From Gammaproteobacteria bacterium (GTDB lineage: Bacteria > Pseudomonadota > Gammaproteobacteria > GCA-001735895), in assembly GCA_024232855.1 (NCBI GenBank), contig JAAEPH010000034.1, positions 1 to 52,206 of the forward strand: DNA of 52,206 nucleotides, written 5' to 3'. The notes below the pieces were generated by a model. That model was not told where the DNA came from and did no database searches. It saw nothing but the letters and a program-made list of their open reading frames with translations. Shown here in pieces: positions 8,727-16,929 of this stretch; the stretch's first letter is position 1; each line of letters opens with the position of its first letter. The position numbers and the translations under genes were made by a program.

Positions 8727-9896
8727 ATGAGCGGCAACGACGACCAACATTTCAAAACACGTGAAGTACGCGCCGGTGTAAAACCCGACCCGGTCACCGG
8801 CGCGATCCTGACGCCGATTTATCAGACAACTACCTACGTGCAGGAATCGGTCGACAAGTACCTGGAGAAAGGCTATTCCTACAGCCGTTCCGGGAACCCC
8901 ACCGTGAGCGCGCTGGAAGCGAAGATTACAGCGCTCGAGGGCGGTGTCGGCAGCCTCTGCTTCGCCACCGGCATGGCCGCCACCAGTTGCACCATCATGG
9001 GTCTGGTCGGCAGCGGCGATCACGCCATTCTGTCGGACGTGGTCTACGGCGGAACCCACCGCGTATCGACCAAGGTTTTGAACCGCTGGGGCCTCGAGTG
9101 CAGCTTTGTCGATACCTCTGACGCGGACAACATCAAGCGGGCGATCCAGGAAAACACCAAACTGATTTTCACCGAATCCCCGGCCAACCCGACGCTTAAG
9201 CTGACCGATATCGAAGCAGTCTCGGATGTTTCACGGGCCGCCGGGATTCCTCACGTGGTCGACAACACCTTCCTGACGCCGTTTTACCAGCGCCCGCTCG
9301 AACTCGGCGCCGATATCAGTCTGCACAGCACCACCAAGTTCATGGAAGGACACAACGTCAGCGTCGGCGGCTCGATCACCGCCGCCAACCCGGATCACCT
9401 CGAGCAAATCATGTTCGTACGCAACTGCCTCGGCAGCAACATGACGCCGATGGTCGCGTTTTACACGCTGCAGGGTGTCAAGACCATGAGCACGCGCCTC
9501 GAAGCCCAGTCGGCCAATGCGCTCGAGGTCGCCCGGTTCCTGGAAACGCATCCCAACGTCGATCGCGTCTGCTACCCGGGCCTGGATTCATTTCCGCAGA
9601 AGGAACTCGCCGACCGGCAGGCCAGCGGTCACGGTTCGATGCTCTGGTTCGAAGTACATGGCGGGGTTGAATCGGGTAAGAAACTGATGGATACATTGCA
9701 GTTGTGGAGCCTCGCCGAAAACCTCGGCTCGGTCGAATCGCTGGTTACGCATTCGGTCACCATGACGCATGCCGACATGCCGCGCGAAGAACGCATGGCG
9801 GCCGGCATTACCGATGGCCTGGTGCGCCTTTCCGCCGGTCTCGAGTCCGCCGAGGACCTGATCGCCGATCTCAGGCAGGCACTGGATGCTCTCTAG
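8727..9896 (+). CDS. Cystathionine gamma-lyase/synthase family PLP enzyme
   Basis: A 389-residue Cys/Met-metabolism PLP enzyme of standard length. YSRSGNPT (52-59) binds the cofactor phosphate of the neighbouring subunit, VVDNTF contains the pyridine-binding D179, and LHSTTKFMEGH holds the Schiff-base lysine K204. The family includes cystathionine gamma-synthase, gamma-lyase, beta-lyase, O-acetylhomoserine sulfhydrylase and methionine gamma-lyase, which are hard to separate by eye. A cystathionine beta-synthase gene lies 1.1 kb downstream on the same strand, so gamma-lyase (cystathionine to cysteine, the second step of reverse transsulfuration) is the most likely role. It is probably transcribed with the next gene, which begins 11 bases after the stop. 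Confidence 0.88.
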   Translation: MSGNDDQHFKTREVRAGVKPDPVTGAILTPIYQTTTYVQESVDKYLEKGYSYSRSGNPTVSALEAKITALEGGVGSLCFATGMAATSCTIMGLVGSGDHAILSDVVYGGTHRVSTKVLNRWGLECSFVDTSDADNIKRAIQENTKLIFTESPANPTLKLTDIEAVSDVSRAAGIPHVVDNTFLTPFYQRPLELGADISLHSTTKFMEGHNVSVGGSITAANPDHLEQIMFVRNCLGSNMTPMVAFYTLQGVKTMSTRLEAQSANALEVARFLETHPNVDRVCYPGLDSFPQKELADRQASGHGSMLWFEVHGGVESGKKLMDTLQLWSLAENLGSVESLVTHSVTMTHADMPREERMAAGITDGLVRLSAGLESAEDLIADLRQALDAL

Positions 9897-9907
9897 ACCG
9901 CGACTGC

Positions 9908-11017
9908 ATGATTATTAGCAGTATCGAGACCTTCGCCAGCGAATACGTAACGCTGGTGAGGGTACGCACCGACGACGGTGACGAGGGCTGGGGCCAGGTT
10001 TCGCCCTACAATGCCGACATCACCGCCGAGATCGTCCACCGCCAGGTCGCAGCCCATGTAATCGGCATGGATGCGAACGACATCGGCGCGGTCACCCAGA
10101 TCGTGCTCGACCGCGAACACAAGTTCCAGGGAACTTACCTGTACCGTGCGTTGTGCGGTGTCGATACCGCGTTGTGGGATATTCGCGGCAAGCGCGCCGG
10201 TAAAAGCGTGCACCGGTTGCTGGGCGGCGAGGGCAGCGAGTTCCCGGTCTACGCCTCCAGCATGAAGCGCGAGATCACGCCACAACAGGAGGCCGAGCGC
10301 ATGCTTGCCCTGCGCGAGGCGTTCGGCTATCGCGCATTCAAGTTCCGCATCGCGCGCGAGTGCGGTCACGACGTCGATCAATGGCCGGGGCGCAGCGAGG
10401 AAATCGTCAAAACCATGCGCGAAACCCTCGGCGACGAAGTCAGCCTGCTGGTCGACGCCAATAGCGGTTACACGCCGAAGAAAGCCATCGAAATCGGGCA
10501 CATGCTCGCCGACTACGGCGTCAGCCATTTCGAGGAACCCTGCCCCTACTGGGAGCTGGACTGGACCCGTGAGGTAACCGAAGCGCTCGATATCGACGTG
10601 ACCGGCGGCGAGCAGGACAACAACATGATCGTCTGGAAACAGATGATCGACAGCCATGCGGTCGATATCGTACAACCCGACATCTGCTACATGGGCGGCA
10701 TCACGCGTACCCTGCAGGTCGCGGAATACGCCGGACAGGCGGGCATCCCCTGCACCCTGCACTCGGCCAACCTGAGCCTGGTGACGCTGTTTTCAGCGCA
10801 TTTCATGGCGGCGATCGAAAACGCGGGTAAATACGTCGAGTACTCGATCGAGGGCAGTGACTACTACCCCTGGCAGGAGATGATTTTCAGCCCGGCGCTG
10901 GAAATCCGTAACGGCAACGTGCTGATTCCCGACAAACCCGGCTGGGGCATCGAAATTGAACCCGAGTGGATTGCAGTCAGCGACTATCGCATCAGTTATA
11001 ATGGCTCCCGATTCTAA
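9908..11017 (+). CDS. Enolase-superfamily enzyme (mandelate racemase/dehydratase-like)
   Basis: A 369-residue protein with the N-terminal capping domain and C-terminal TIM barrel of the mandelate racemase/muconate lactonising group. The metal ligands are D183 (LVDANSGY), E209 or E210 (FEEPCPYW) and E235 (TGGEQDNN). A His-Asp dyad is suggested by D258 (QPDICYMGG) and H285 (LHSANLS). At the second-strand position, normally KxK, the sequence is K145-F-R147, so the usual second catalytic lysine is replaced by arginine. Acid-sugar dehydratases and racemases are typical functions. I chose ATG 9908, where the superfamily N-terminus begins; the frame stays open upstream inside the lyase gene, but that is out-of-frame shadow. 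Its position between two transsulfuration genes is unexpected. The substrate is unknown. Confidence 0.85.
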   Translation: MIISSIETFASEYVTLVRVRTDDGDEGWGQVSPYNADITAEIVHRQVAAHVIGMDANDIGAVTQIVLDREHKFQGTYLYRALCGVDTALWDIRGKRAGKSVHRLLGGEGSEFPVYASSMKREITPQQEAERMLALREAFGYRAFKFRIARECGHDVDQWPGRSEEIVKTMRETLGDEVSLLVDANSGYTPKKAIEIGHMLADYGVSHFEEPCPYWELDWTREVTEALDIDVTGGEQDNNMIVWKQMIDSHAVDIVQPDICYMGGITRTLQVAEYAGQAGIPCTLHSANLSLVTLFSAHFMAAIENAGKYVEYSIEGSDYYPWQEMIFSPALEIRNGNVLIPDKPGWGIEIEPEWIAVSDYRISYNGSRF

Positions 11018-11038
11018 CCCTGATCAAGGAGACTGGTA

Positions 11039-12406
11039 ATGGCTATCGCTAATTCCGTACTCGACCTGATCGGCAACACGCCGATTCTCAAACTCAGCAA
11101 GTTCGACACCGGTCCCTGTGACCTCTTCATCAAGCTGGAATCGGAAAACCCGGGCGGGTCGATCAAGGACAGGATCGCGGTGTGCATGATCGAGGCCGCC
11201 GAAGCGGATGGCAAGATCGAGCCGGGCGGCACCATTATCGAGGCGACCGCGGGTAATACCGGCCTCGGGCTCGGCCTGGTCGCCGCGCAGAAGGGCTACA
11301 AGCTGATCCTGGTGATTCCGGACAAGATGAGCCCGGACAAGATTCGCCACATCCGCGCGATGGGCGTGGATGTGCGCCTGACCCGTTCCGACGTGCAAAA
11401 AGGCCACCCCGAGTACTACCAGGATTACGCCAAGCGGCTCGCGTCCGAAATCCCGAATTCGTTTTTCATCGACCAGTTTTCGAACCCGAACAACCCGAAG
11501 ACGCACCGCATCGACACCGGGCCCGAAATTCTGCGGCAAATGGACGGCAAACTCGACGCCATGGTCGTCGGCGTCGGTTCGAGCGGCACGGTCACCGGCC
11601 TCGGCCAGTTTTTCCACGAAAACCTGCCGGATTGTGAAATGATCGTCGCCGATCCGGAAGGCTCGATATTGGCCGACACCATCAACACCGGCAACACGCC
11701 GCAGGCCGGCTCATGGCTTGTGGAAGGCATCGGCGAGGATTTTCTGCCGCCGATCTGCGACATCAGCCTGGTAAAGAGGGCTTATGCCATCAGCGATCGT
11801 GAAGCTTTTCAGACCCAGCGCGCCCTGCTCCGCAAGGAAGGCATTATCGCCGGTTCCTCGACCGGAACCCTGCTGTCCGCAGCGCTGCGCTACTGTCGCG
11901 AGCAAACAACCCCTAAACGGGTGCTGACGCTGGCGGCCGATACCGGCAACAAGTACCTGAACAAATCTTTCAACGATTCCTGGCTCGCCGATCAGGGCCT
12001 GCTGGAACGCACGAGCCATGGCGACCTGCGCGACCTGATCGCGAGGCCGATGGACAGCGGTGATGTCGTTACCGTGACCTCCGAGGACAACCTGATCACG
12101 ACCTACAAGCGCATGCGCATGTTCGACGTGTCGCAACTGCCGGTGGTAGACGATGGGCACATCGTCGGCTTGATCGACGAATCCGATATCCTGCTGGGTC
12201 TGTACGAAGACGAGGATAGTTTCCAGATGAAAGTTGCCGAGGTCATGGTCACCAACCTGGAAACGGTGCCACCGACGGCCGGCATCGACAAGATCGTCGA
12301 ATTGTTCAAGGAAGACAAGGTCGCAATCATCGCCGATGGCGACACTTTTCATGGCTTGATTACCCAGATCGACCTGATCAACCATCTGCGCCAGACCACG
12401 ACCTGA
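11039..12406 (+). CDS. Cystathionine beta-synthase with C-terminal CBS pair
   Basis: A 455-residue PLP enzyme that condenses serine and homocysteine to cystathionine. The catalytic domain carries NPGGSIKDR with the Schiff-base lysine K43, ATAGNTG for substrate carboxylate binding, and GVGSSGTVTGLG for cofactor phosphate binding. Residues ~330-455 form two CBS motifs (DVVTVTSEDNLITTYKRM..., then METVPPTAGIDKIVELFK-like), a regulatory adenosyl-ligand module. Cysteine synthases lack this tail, which supports beta-synthase over CysK/CysM. No N-terminal heme-binding extension is present. AAGGAG lies about nine bases before the ATG, and it follows the enolase-family gene by 21 bases, so the three genes look like one operon. 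Confidence 0.92.
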   Translation: MAIANSVLDLIGNTPILKLSKFDTGPCDLFIKLESENPGGSIKDRIAVCMIEAAEADGKIEPGGTIIEATAGNTGLGLGLVAAQKGYKLILVIPDKMSPDKIRHIRAMGVDVRLTRSDVQKGHPEYYQDYAKRLASEIPNSFFIDQFSNPNNPKTHRIDTGPEILRQMDGKLDAMVVGVGSSGTVTGLGQFFHENLPDCEMIVADPEGSILADTINTGNTPQAGSWLVEGIGEDFLPPICDISLVKRAYAISDREAFQTQRALLRKEGIIAGSSTGTLLSAALRYCREQTTPKRVLTLAADTGNKYLNKSFNDSWLADQGLLERTSHGDLRDLIARPMDSGDVVTVTSEDNLITTYKRMRMFDVSQLPVVDDGHIVGLIDESDILLGLYEDEDSFQMKVAEVMVTNLETVPPTAGIDKIVELFKEDKVAIIADGDTFHGLITQIDLINHLRQTTT

Positions 12407-12526
12407 ACCGGACCGGGAGGGGCAAATCGCGATCGCCAGCAGCAGCTTGTTGAAACGGCTACCCGGGATGACCCGCAGGCACCGCCACCGCGGCAACCGG
12501 TTTCACCCGTGACCGTCAACGGCATT

Positions 12527-12555
12527 TTGACTTCCGGCGGAAAACATTATTAAAT
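12527..12555 (+). promoter_or_regulatory. Putative sigma-70 promoter for the channel/coiled-coil pair
   Basis: TTGACT (12527-12532, five of six to consensus) is followed after exactly 17 bases by TTAAAT (12550-12555, four of six). The predicted transcript would start near 12562, about 50 bases before the ATG at 12612. It suggests that the two-gene module has its own promoter, separate from the transsulfuration genes. Pattern match only. Confidence 0.5.
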
Positions 12556-12611
12556 GCCGGATCGACTACGCTCGATGATTGCGTTTTCCAATTAAACCTG
12601 AGACCCACGCG

Positions 12612-13559
12612 ATGGATATTCAGCGCCTGCTTACCAGCCTTAGCACCAGGATACTGCTCCAGTTTGGCGTGGTTATCGTGGCCGCCATCGTTCTGGTCGC
12701 GGTCAATTTCGACTTTATCTATCCGTTTTACGCCGAGAATCAGCTCACCAGTACCGGCATTGTCATCAACAGCGCTATCCTTGCGCTGTTCCTGCTCGGC
12801 ATCGGCAACATCGTATATCATCTGCTGCGCTACCGGCGTGAAGAGGCGGCCATCGCCGCATTCATCAACAACGTCGAAGCCCTCAGGTCGGATTACATAG
12901 AGGGACTTCGCGCCGACTCGATCATCGCACGACGCCACGGCACCATGCGCACCATTCAGAAATCAAACGGTGAAATCAATCACAGCGCCCTGGCGGCGAT
13001 GCTCAACGCCGACGAATCCACGCGCTTTGGACTGATTCGTTTTATCAACAACATCCTGATTCTCACCGGTGTCTTCGGAACCATCGTATCGCTTTCGATC
13101 GCCCTGCTCGGGGCTTCCGACCTGATCGACTCGGCCGACGCCAGTCTCGGCGGCATGGGGCTGGTCATTCACGGCATGTCGACCGCCCTGTCGACGACCA
13201 TCACCGCGATTGTCTCCTATACCATTTTCGGCTATTTCTACACTCGCCTCGGCGACGTGCAGACGCACTGCCTGGGTGGCGTCGAACACCTGACCTCGGT
13301 CTACCTGTTACCGCATTACGTCAAGAGCAGCGACGACATCGTGCACAAGATGACCGACCTGATAAAGTCGGTGGTGCTCGCCGCGGACAAGCTCAACCAG
13401 ACTCAACAGATCTACCACGATGCGGCAATCACCCTGCAACAGACGATTGCCGCCGAACAGGAGCAGGCGAGCCGGTTTGAGCTCGAGCTGGAAGGTATCA
13501 AGCAGATCCTGCGTGAAGGTTTCCGCTTGCCGGCTGAGCGACACGACGACAAACTGTGA
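12612..13559 (+). CDS. MotA/TolQ/ExbB-like proton-channel family membrane protein
   Basis: A 315-residue protein with four predicted membrane helices: ~13-32, ~46-70, ~142-166 and ~184-210, with cytoplasmic loops and a soluble C-terminal tail rich in helix (~240-305). Helices 3 and 4 resemble the pore-forming core of the TolQ/ExbB/MotA/ZorA family. Helix 3 has LTGVFGTIVSLSIALL and helix 4 has STALSTTITAIVSYTIFGYF, with conserved-looking small residues and threonines. These proteins form pentamers that let protons or sodium ions through and rotate or push a dimeric partner. The partner is the next gene, whose GTG start overlaps this stop by four bases (GTGA), showing tight coupling. ATG 12612 is preferred to the upstream TTG at 12579. 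It is neither a standard MotA nor TolQ by length or sequence; function unknown. Confidence 0.8.
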   Translation: MDIQRLLTSLSTRILLQFGVVIVAAIVLVAVNFDFIYPFYAENQLTSTGIVINSAILALFLLGIGNIVYHLLRYRREEAAIAAFINNVEALRSDYIEGLRADSIIARRHGTMRTIQKSNGEINHSALAAMLNADESTRFGLIRFINNILILTGVFGTIVSLSIALLGASDLIDSADASLGGMGLVIHGMSTALSTTITAIVSYTIFGYFYTRLGDVQTHCLGGVEHLTSVYLLPHYVKSSDDIVHKMTDLIKSVVLAADKLNQTQQIYHDAAITLQQTIAAEQEQASRFELELEGIKQILREGFRLPAERHDDKL

Positions 13560-14557
13560 ATAACGGCTTCGTCCAGATCGGCACCCACCACCACGCCGGC
13601 ATCGGAGGCGAAAACAGTTTCTGGCCGTCTTTCACCGATGTCATGATGGTGATTACGCTGATCTTCCTGATGGCCACCAGTATCCTGGTGGTGCGCAACT
13701 GGCAACTGGTCGCCGAATTGCAGGAAAGCGTTGCCGCCGAACGCATGGCGGCGCAGTTGATCGAATCCACCTCGATGGAAAACGCAACCCTGGAGGAGCG
13801 TCTCGCCAACGCCGAGCAGAGCAATTCGATCCTGCGGCTGCGCCTGTTGAAAAAGGCCGAGGAACTGGCCAATGCGCAGATCGCGATACGCGACCAGGAT
13901 TCGAGCCTTGCATCGCTGCAACAGCAGAATCGCGAGCTGCAATCATCGCTCGAGCAAACCCGCGCCGAGCTGGATGCCGTCAATCTCGAGATCAATGCGG
14001 CAACCTCACAGTTCAATGAAATGGCGCAACAGATCGCATTGTTGAATCAGAAACTGGCGCAACAACAGGCGCAAGGTGATCAGGCGCGCTCCGAGCTCGA
14101 AAGCGCACGCGTCGAGATCGCCGAACTATCCGCGTCAAGCAGCCAGCAACAACAGAACATCAGTCAGCTGACGCAGGAAAAAAAATTACTCGCGCATGAG
14201 ATCAGCGCCTACAACCAGCAATTGCTGACCCTGAAAGGCGACTACGAGACGATCAAATCGAAGTATGAGGAATTGATAAAGCCGGCGCGCAGCGCCAAAG
14301 GCAAGCACATCGCCCAGGTCTATTACGTCAAGGACGATTCCGGCACCGTGATTCGTTATCGTCAACCCGGCGACACGGAATTCAGCCGGCTCAGCCTGGT
14401 CGAGGTCGAGGAACGCCTGACAAAGTTGAAGCGCGAATACGGCAAGGATCTTTACATCAAGATCATCATTCCCGAAAACAGCGGCCTGACCTACAACGAA
14501 GCCTGGGAATTTATGCGCCATCTACTGGTCAAATACGACTACTACTACCAGGATTGA
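13556..14557 (+). CDS. ExbD/MotB-like stator partner with long coiled-coil stalk
   Basis: A 333-residue protein with three parts. Residues 1-21 are a short cytoplasmic leader. Residues 22-46 are one membrane helix, FWPSFTDVMMVITLIFLMAT, with an aspartate (D28) just inside it, at the position of the ion-carrying Asp of ExbD, TolR, MotB and ZorB. Residues ~50-243 are an almost uninterrupted coiled coil rich in Gln, Glu, Ala and Leu. Residues 244-333 form a small globular domain whose VEVEERLTKLKREYGKDLYIKIII pattern (positions ~280-305) is like the periplasmic fold of ExbD/TolR. It has no OmpA-like peptidoglycan-binding motif. The coiled coil would be roughly 25-30 nm long if continuous, enough to cross the periplasm. 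GTG start overlaps the channel gene by four bases. Function unknown. Confidence 0.78.
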   Translation: MNNGFVQIGTHHHAGIGGENSFWPSFTDVMMVITLIFLMATSILVVRNWQLVAELQESVAAERMAAQLIESTSMENATLEERLANAEQSNSILRLRLLKKAEELANAQIAIRDQDSSLASLQQQNRELQSSLEQTRAELDAVNLEINAATSQFNEMAQQIALLNQKLAQQQAQGDQARSELESARVEIAELSASSSQQQQNISQLTQEKKLLAHEISAYNQQLLTLKGDYETIKSKYEELIKPARSAKGKHIAQVYYVKDDSGTVIRYRQPGDTEFSRLSLVEVEERLTKLKREYGKDLYIKIIIPENSGLTYNEAWEFMRHLLVKYDYYYQD

Positions 14558-14570
14558 TTCATGGCTATTA

Positions 14571-14590
14571 CCGAAAACCTGCGTTTTCGG
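14571..14590. terminator. Hairpin between convergent genes, possible terminator
   Basis: A perfect eight-base stem, CCGAAAAC-CTGC-GTTTTCGG, lies 13 bases after the coiled-coil gene and about 40 bases past the stop of the convergent flavoenzyme gene. There is no clear T tract on either side, so Rho-independent termination is only a possibility. Confidence 0.4.
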
Positions 14591-14631
14591 GCTGAGCCAC
14601 AAATTCGGGTAGCCGACACAGCGAGGCCGTA

Positions 14632-16041
14632 TCACAAGGTGATCGGAAATCCCATCTTCTGCACCATCTTCACCCACAATATGCGCCAGCCTCCTTTTTC
14701 GTCGAGCGTATCCAGCGCGTACATGGTGATTTTTGCGCCGATCCAGCGAAACGGTTCCGGCGGGATGTAATTGGGCAGGGTTTGGGCAAAGGTCATCTGC
14801 GTTTCCGGCAGGTCCACGCCATCCAGAATAGCGAGGCCCACGCGAGCACCGAAACGTGAAGCGGTGACGCCAAAACCCGAGTAACCGCCGGCAAACACCA
14901 TCTTACCGCCGTGATATTTCTGGTAATGGACAGCCATGCGGGTGGTCAGGCCGATCGGCCCGCTCCAGGCGTGTGAAAACCTGATTTCGTCCCGCAACTG
15001 CGGGAAGGTGCGGTAAAAGGATTTTGCCAGCCTGACGTAAGGCGCCGCGGTTTTGTCGATCACCGGATCGGTGTCGTTACCGAAAAAATAATCCAGCCGG
15101 CCGCCAAACAGAATACGGTTATCCGCGGTTAGCCGCATGTAGTTGAGCTGCGTGCGCGTGTCGTAAATGCCCTGACGGTGCGCCCAGCCGACCTTCTCCA
15201 TCTGCTCCGGCGTCAGCGGCTCGGTGACCAGGATCCGATCGCGGATCGCGGCCACACGGTTGCTGATTTTACGATGCCCCACGGCCCAGGCGTTAGTCGC
15301 CAGAAGGACCCTGTCAGCCTCGATCGACGCATTCGGGGTGTTTACCACGACCTTGTCTCCGAGCAGGCGGTTGCTGACATGCGGCGTGTTCTCATAAATC
15401 CGCACCCCCAGTTCCAACGCCGCCTTTTTCAGACCACGCACGAGCTTGCCCGGATGCATGGTGCCGCTGCGTTTCTTCGACCAAACCGCGGCGTGGAAAA
15501 TCGGCGACCTGATTTCGGCCTGCACCTGTTCCTGGTCGAGCTTTTCGGCATCGTGACCGTATTTGCAATAGAGCTGGTAGTCTTCCTCGATGGTCTCCAG
15601 GCCCTGGTCACCGATCGAAACCTTCATTTCCCCACCCCATTCGATATCGCAGTCAATGCCGTAACGCTCGACCGCGGCGCGAAAGCCGTCCATGTTTTCC
15701 CGCCCTAGCTTTTCGAGTTCGGACACTTCCTGTGGAAACATGCGTTCCGTATTATCGATGCCGTGCATGACCGAGGTGGACATGATGGCCGCCGGGCGGC
15801 CGCTCGCGCCGTTGGCAATGGAACGGGCCTCGATCAATACAACGTTTCGCTGCGGGTGCTGCTCCTTGGCCTGAATCGCGCCCCAGAGGCCACAGAAACC
15901 ACCGCCGACGACGAGCAGGTCGCATTCTATATCCAGCTCCAGCGCCGCCTGGCTTTCCTCGCTTTCCAGGCTATCCAGCCAGTAGGTATCAAAAGTTATT
16001 TTGGACAGTGCCTGCAGGGCCACTGCTTCGATGTCAGACAT
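14632..16041 (-). CDS. FAD-dependent amino-acid/amine oxidoreductase, gamma-glutamylputrescine oxidase-like
   Basis: A 469-residue DAO-family flavoenzyme. The dinucleotide-binding motif VVGGGFCGLWGA is at 44-55, followed by an acidic end of strand two (VVLIEA) and ANGASGRPAAI, which matches the SGRNGG-type flavin-contacting loop of PuuB and related oxidases. Near the C-terminus, MVFAGGYSGFGVTAS is the second FAD-contacting block. Family members oxidise secondary or primary amines such as gamma-glutamylputrescine or sarcosine. GGAGGAG lies about seven bases before ATG 16041, which decides this start over the ORF beginning at 16098. The gene is monocistronic as far as visible; the GNAT gene lies upstream in the same direction, 87 bases away. 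No other putrescine-pathway genes are seen, so the exact substrate is open. Confidence 0.85.
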   Translation of the reverse strand: MSDIEAVALQALSKITFDTYWLDSLESEESQAALELDIECDLLVVGGGFCGLWGAIQAKEQHPQRNVVLIEARSIANGASGRPAAIMSTSVMHGIDNTERMFPQEVSELEKLGRENMDGFRAAVERYGIDCDIEWGGEMKVSIGDQGLETIEEDYQLYCKYGHDAEKLDQEQVQAEIRSPIFHAAVWSKKRSGTMHPGKLVRGLKKAALELGVRIYENTPHVSNRLLGDKVVVNTPNASIEADRVLLATNAWAVGHRKISNRVAAIRDRILVTEPLTPEQMEKVGWAHRQGIYDTRTQLNYMRLTADNRILFGGRLDYFFGNDTDPVIDKTAAPYVRLAKSFYRTFPQLRDEIRFSHAWSGPIGLTTRMAVHYQKYHGGKMVFAGGYSGFGVTASRFGARVGLAILDGVDLPETQMTFAQTLPNYIPPEPFRWIGAKITMYALDTLDEKGGWRILWVKMVQKMGFPITL

Positions 16042-16128
16042 AGCTCTTCTCCTCCAGTTATCGATCCCGCCATTGATACAGCCCGGGACTGAGTTCAATG
16101 CGGCCTTTAATTAAACAAAGGATACGCA

Positions 16129-16713
16129 TCATCCTGACTCGTGTGAAGCGCCGCCAGTGTTCCACTCGCGTCTGAGCAATCCCAGTACCGCGGTATCGGA
16201 AGGTTTTTCATCCCGGTAGATCCAGTTTTCGCGAATCAGACCTTCCTGCCTGAAGCCATGGTTGAGCAGGACCTTCAGCGACGCAATGTTGCGGGGATCG
16301 GCCTCGGCGTGGATACGATTCAGGCCGAGGCTGTCAAATCCAAACGCAAGCAGTGGCGGCAGTAGTTCCACGGCATAGCCCTGCTCCCATCGATCGGGAT
16401 GAAATGCATACCCGATTTCCGCGGTCCTGTGTTCCGCGGAGTAATCAAACAGGTCGCAGGTGCCGATGACTTCACCCGATTCTCTCAGCGTTATGCACCA
16501 GGCGAACACTTCGTAGGCCACGAACCCATCGAGTACCGACTTGATCAGGTCATCGGCCTGCGACATTTGCCTCCACACGGGATGGTCCCAGTAGCGAACC
16601 ACGGCCTCGCGTGAGTAAATATCGTAGAGCGCCCCGGCATCGCCGCTGTTCGCTTCGCGAAGCAGTAAACGTCGGGTCTCTATCTGTGGAATTTTTTCTA
16701 GTCGTGGGGGCAT
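16129..16713 (-). CDS. GNAT-family N-acetyltransferase (RimJ/RimL type)
   Basis: A 194-residue acetyltransferase of the RimJ/RimL branch. The opening IETRRLLLREANSGDAGALY (residues ~10-29) is the characteristic first strand and helix. GTCDLFDYSAEHRTAEIGYA and LNRIHAEADPRNIASLKVL (residues ~90 and ~140) match the acetyl-CoA-binding and C-terminal blocks. Such enzymes acetylate protein N-termini, antibiotics or small amines. ATG 16713 is preferred because the family starts shortly before this point; no strong ribosome site is seen, and an upstream in-frame start at 16764 remains possible. Confidence 0.85.
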   Translation of the reverse strand: MPPRLEKIPQIETRRLLLREANSGDAGALYDIYSREAVVRYWDHPVWRQMSQADDLIKSVLDGFVAYEVFAWCITLRESGEVIGTCDLFDYSAEHRTAEIGYAFHPDRWEQGYAVELLPPLLAFGFDSLGLNRIHAEADPRNIASLKVLLNHGFRQEGLIRENWIYRDEKPSDTAVLGLLRREWNTGGASHESG

Positions 16714-16929
16714 GGTTGAAAAGGAATTGTACCTGAAAAAAGACGCGCAGTTTGTCGGATTCACCAGTAACGCTCAACTCGAGGCTGACACCGGGTATTC
16801 GTCTAGCAGTTGGGTCCATGACCCGATATGGTCTCGCATGGAGGCTCATTAAATAGGCGTTGAAAGCGGTTTTATGCGACGGCTTGAATTGTTAATCTGT
16901 GCGTTTCATAAATACCACTTGATACGTCT

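Noticed and set aside
9893-10762. 289-residue frame opposite the enolase-family gene
   Set aside because: Shadow of a gene with intact catalytic residues on the other strand.
11711-12496. 261-residue frame opposite cystathionine beta-synthase
   Set aside because: Antisense shadow; no ribosome site or family pattern.
12612-14557. Full Zorya defence system
   Set aside because: The pair resembles ZorA/ZorB in plan, but the partner lacks an OmpA-like domain and no ZorC, ZorD or ZorE gene follows, so the name is not justified.
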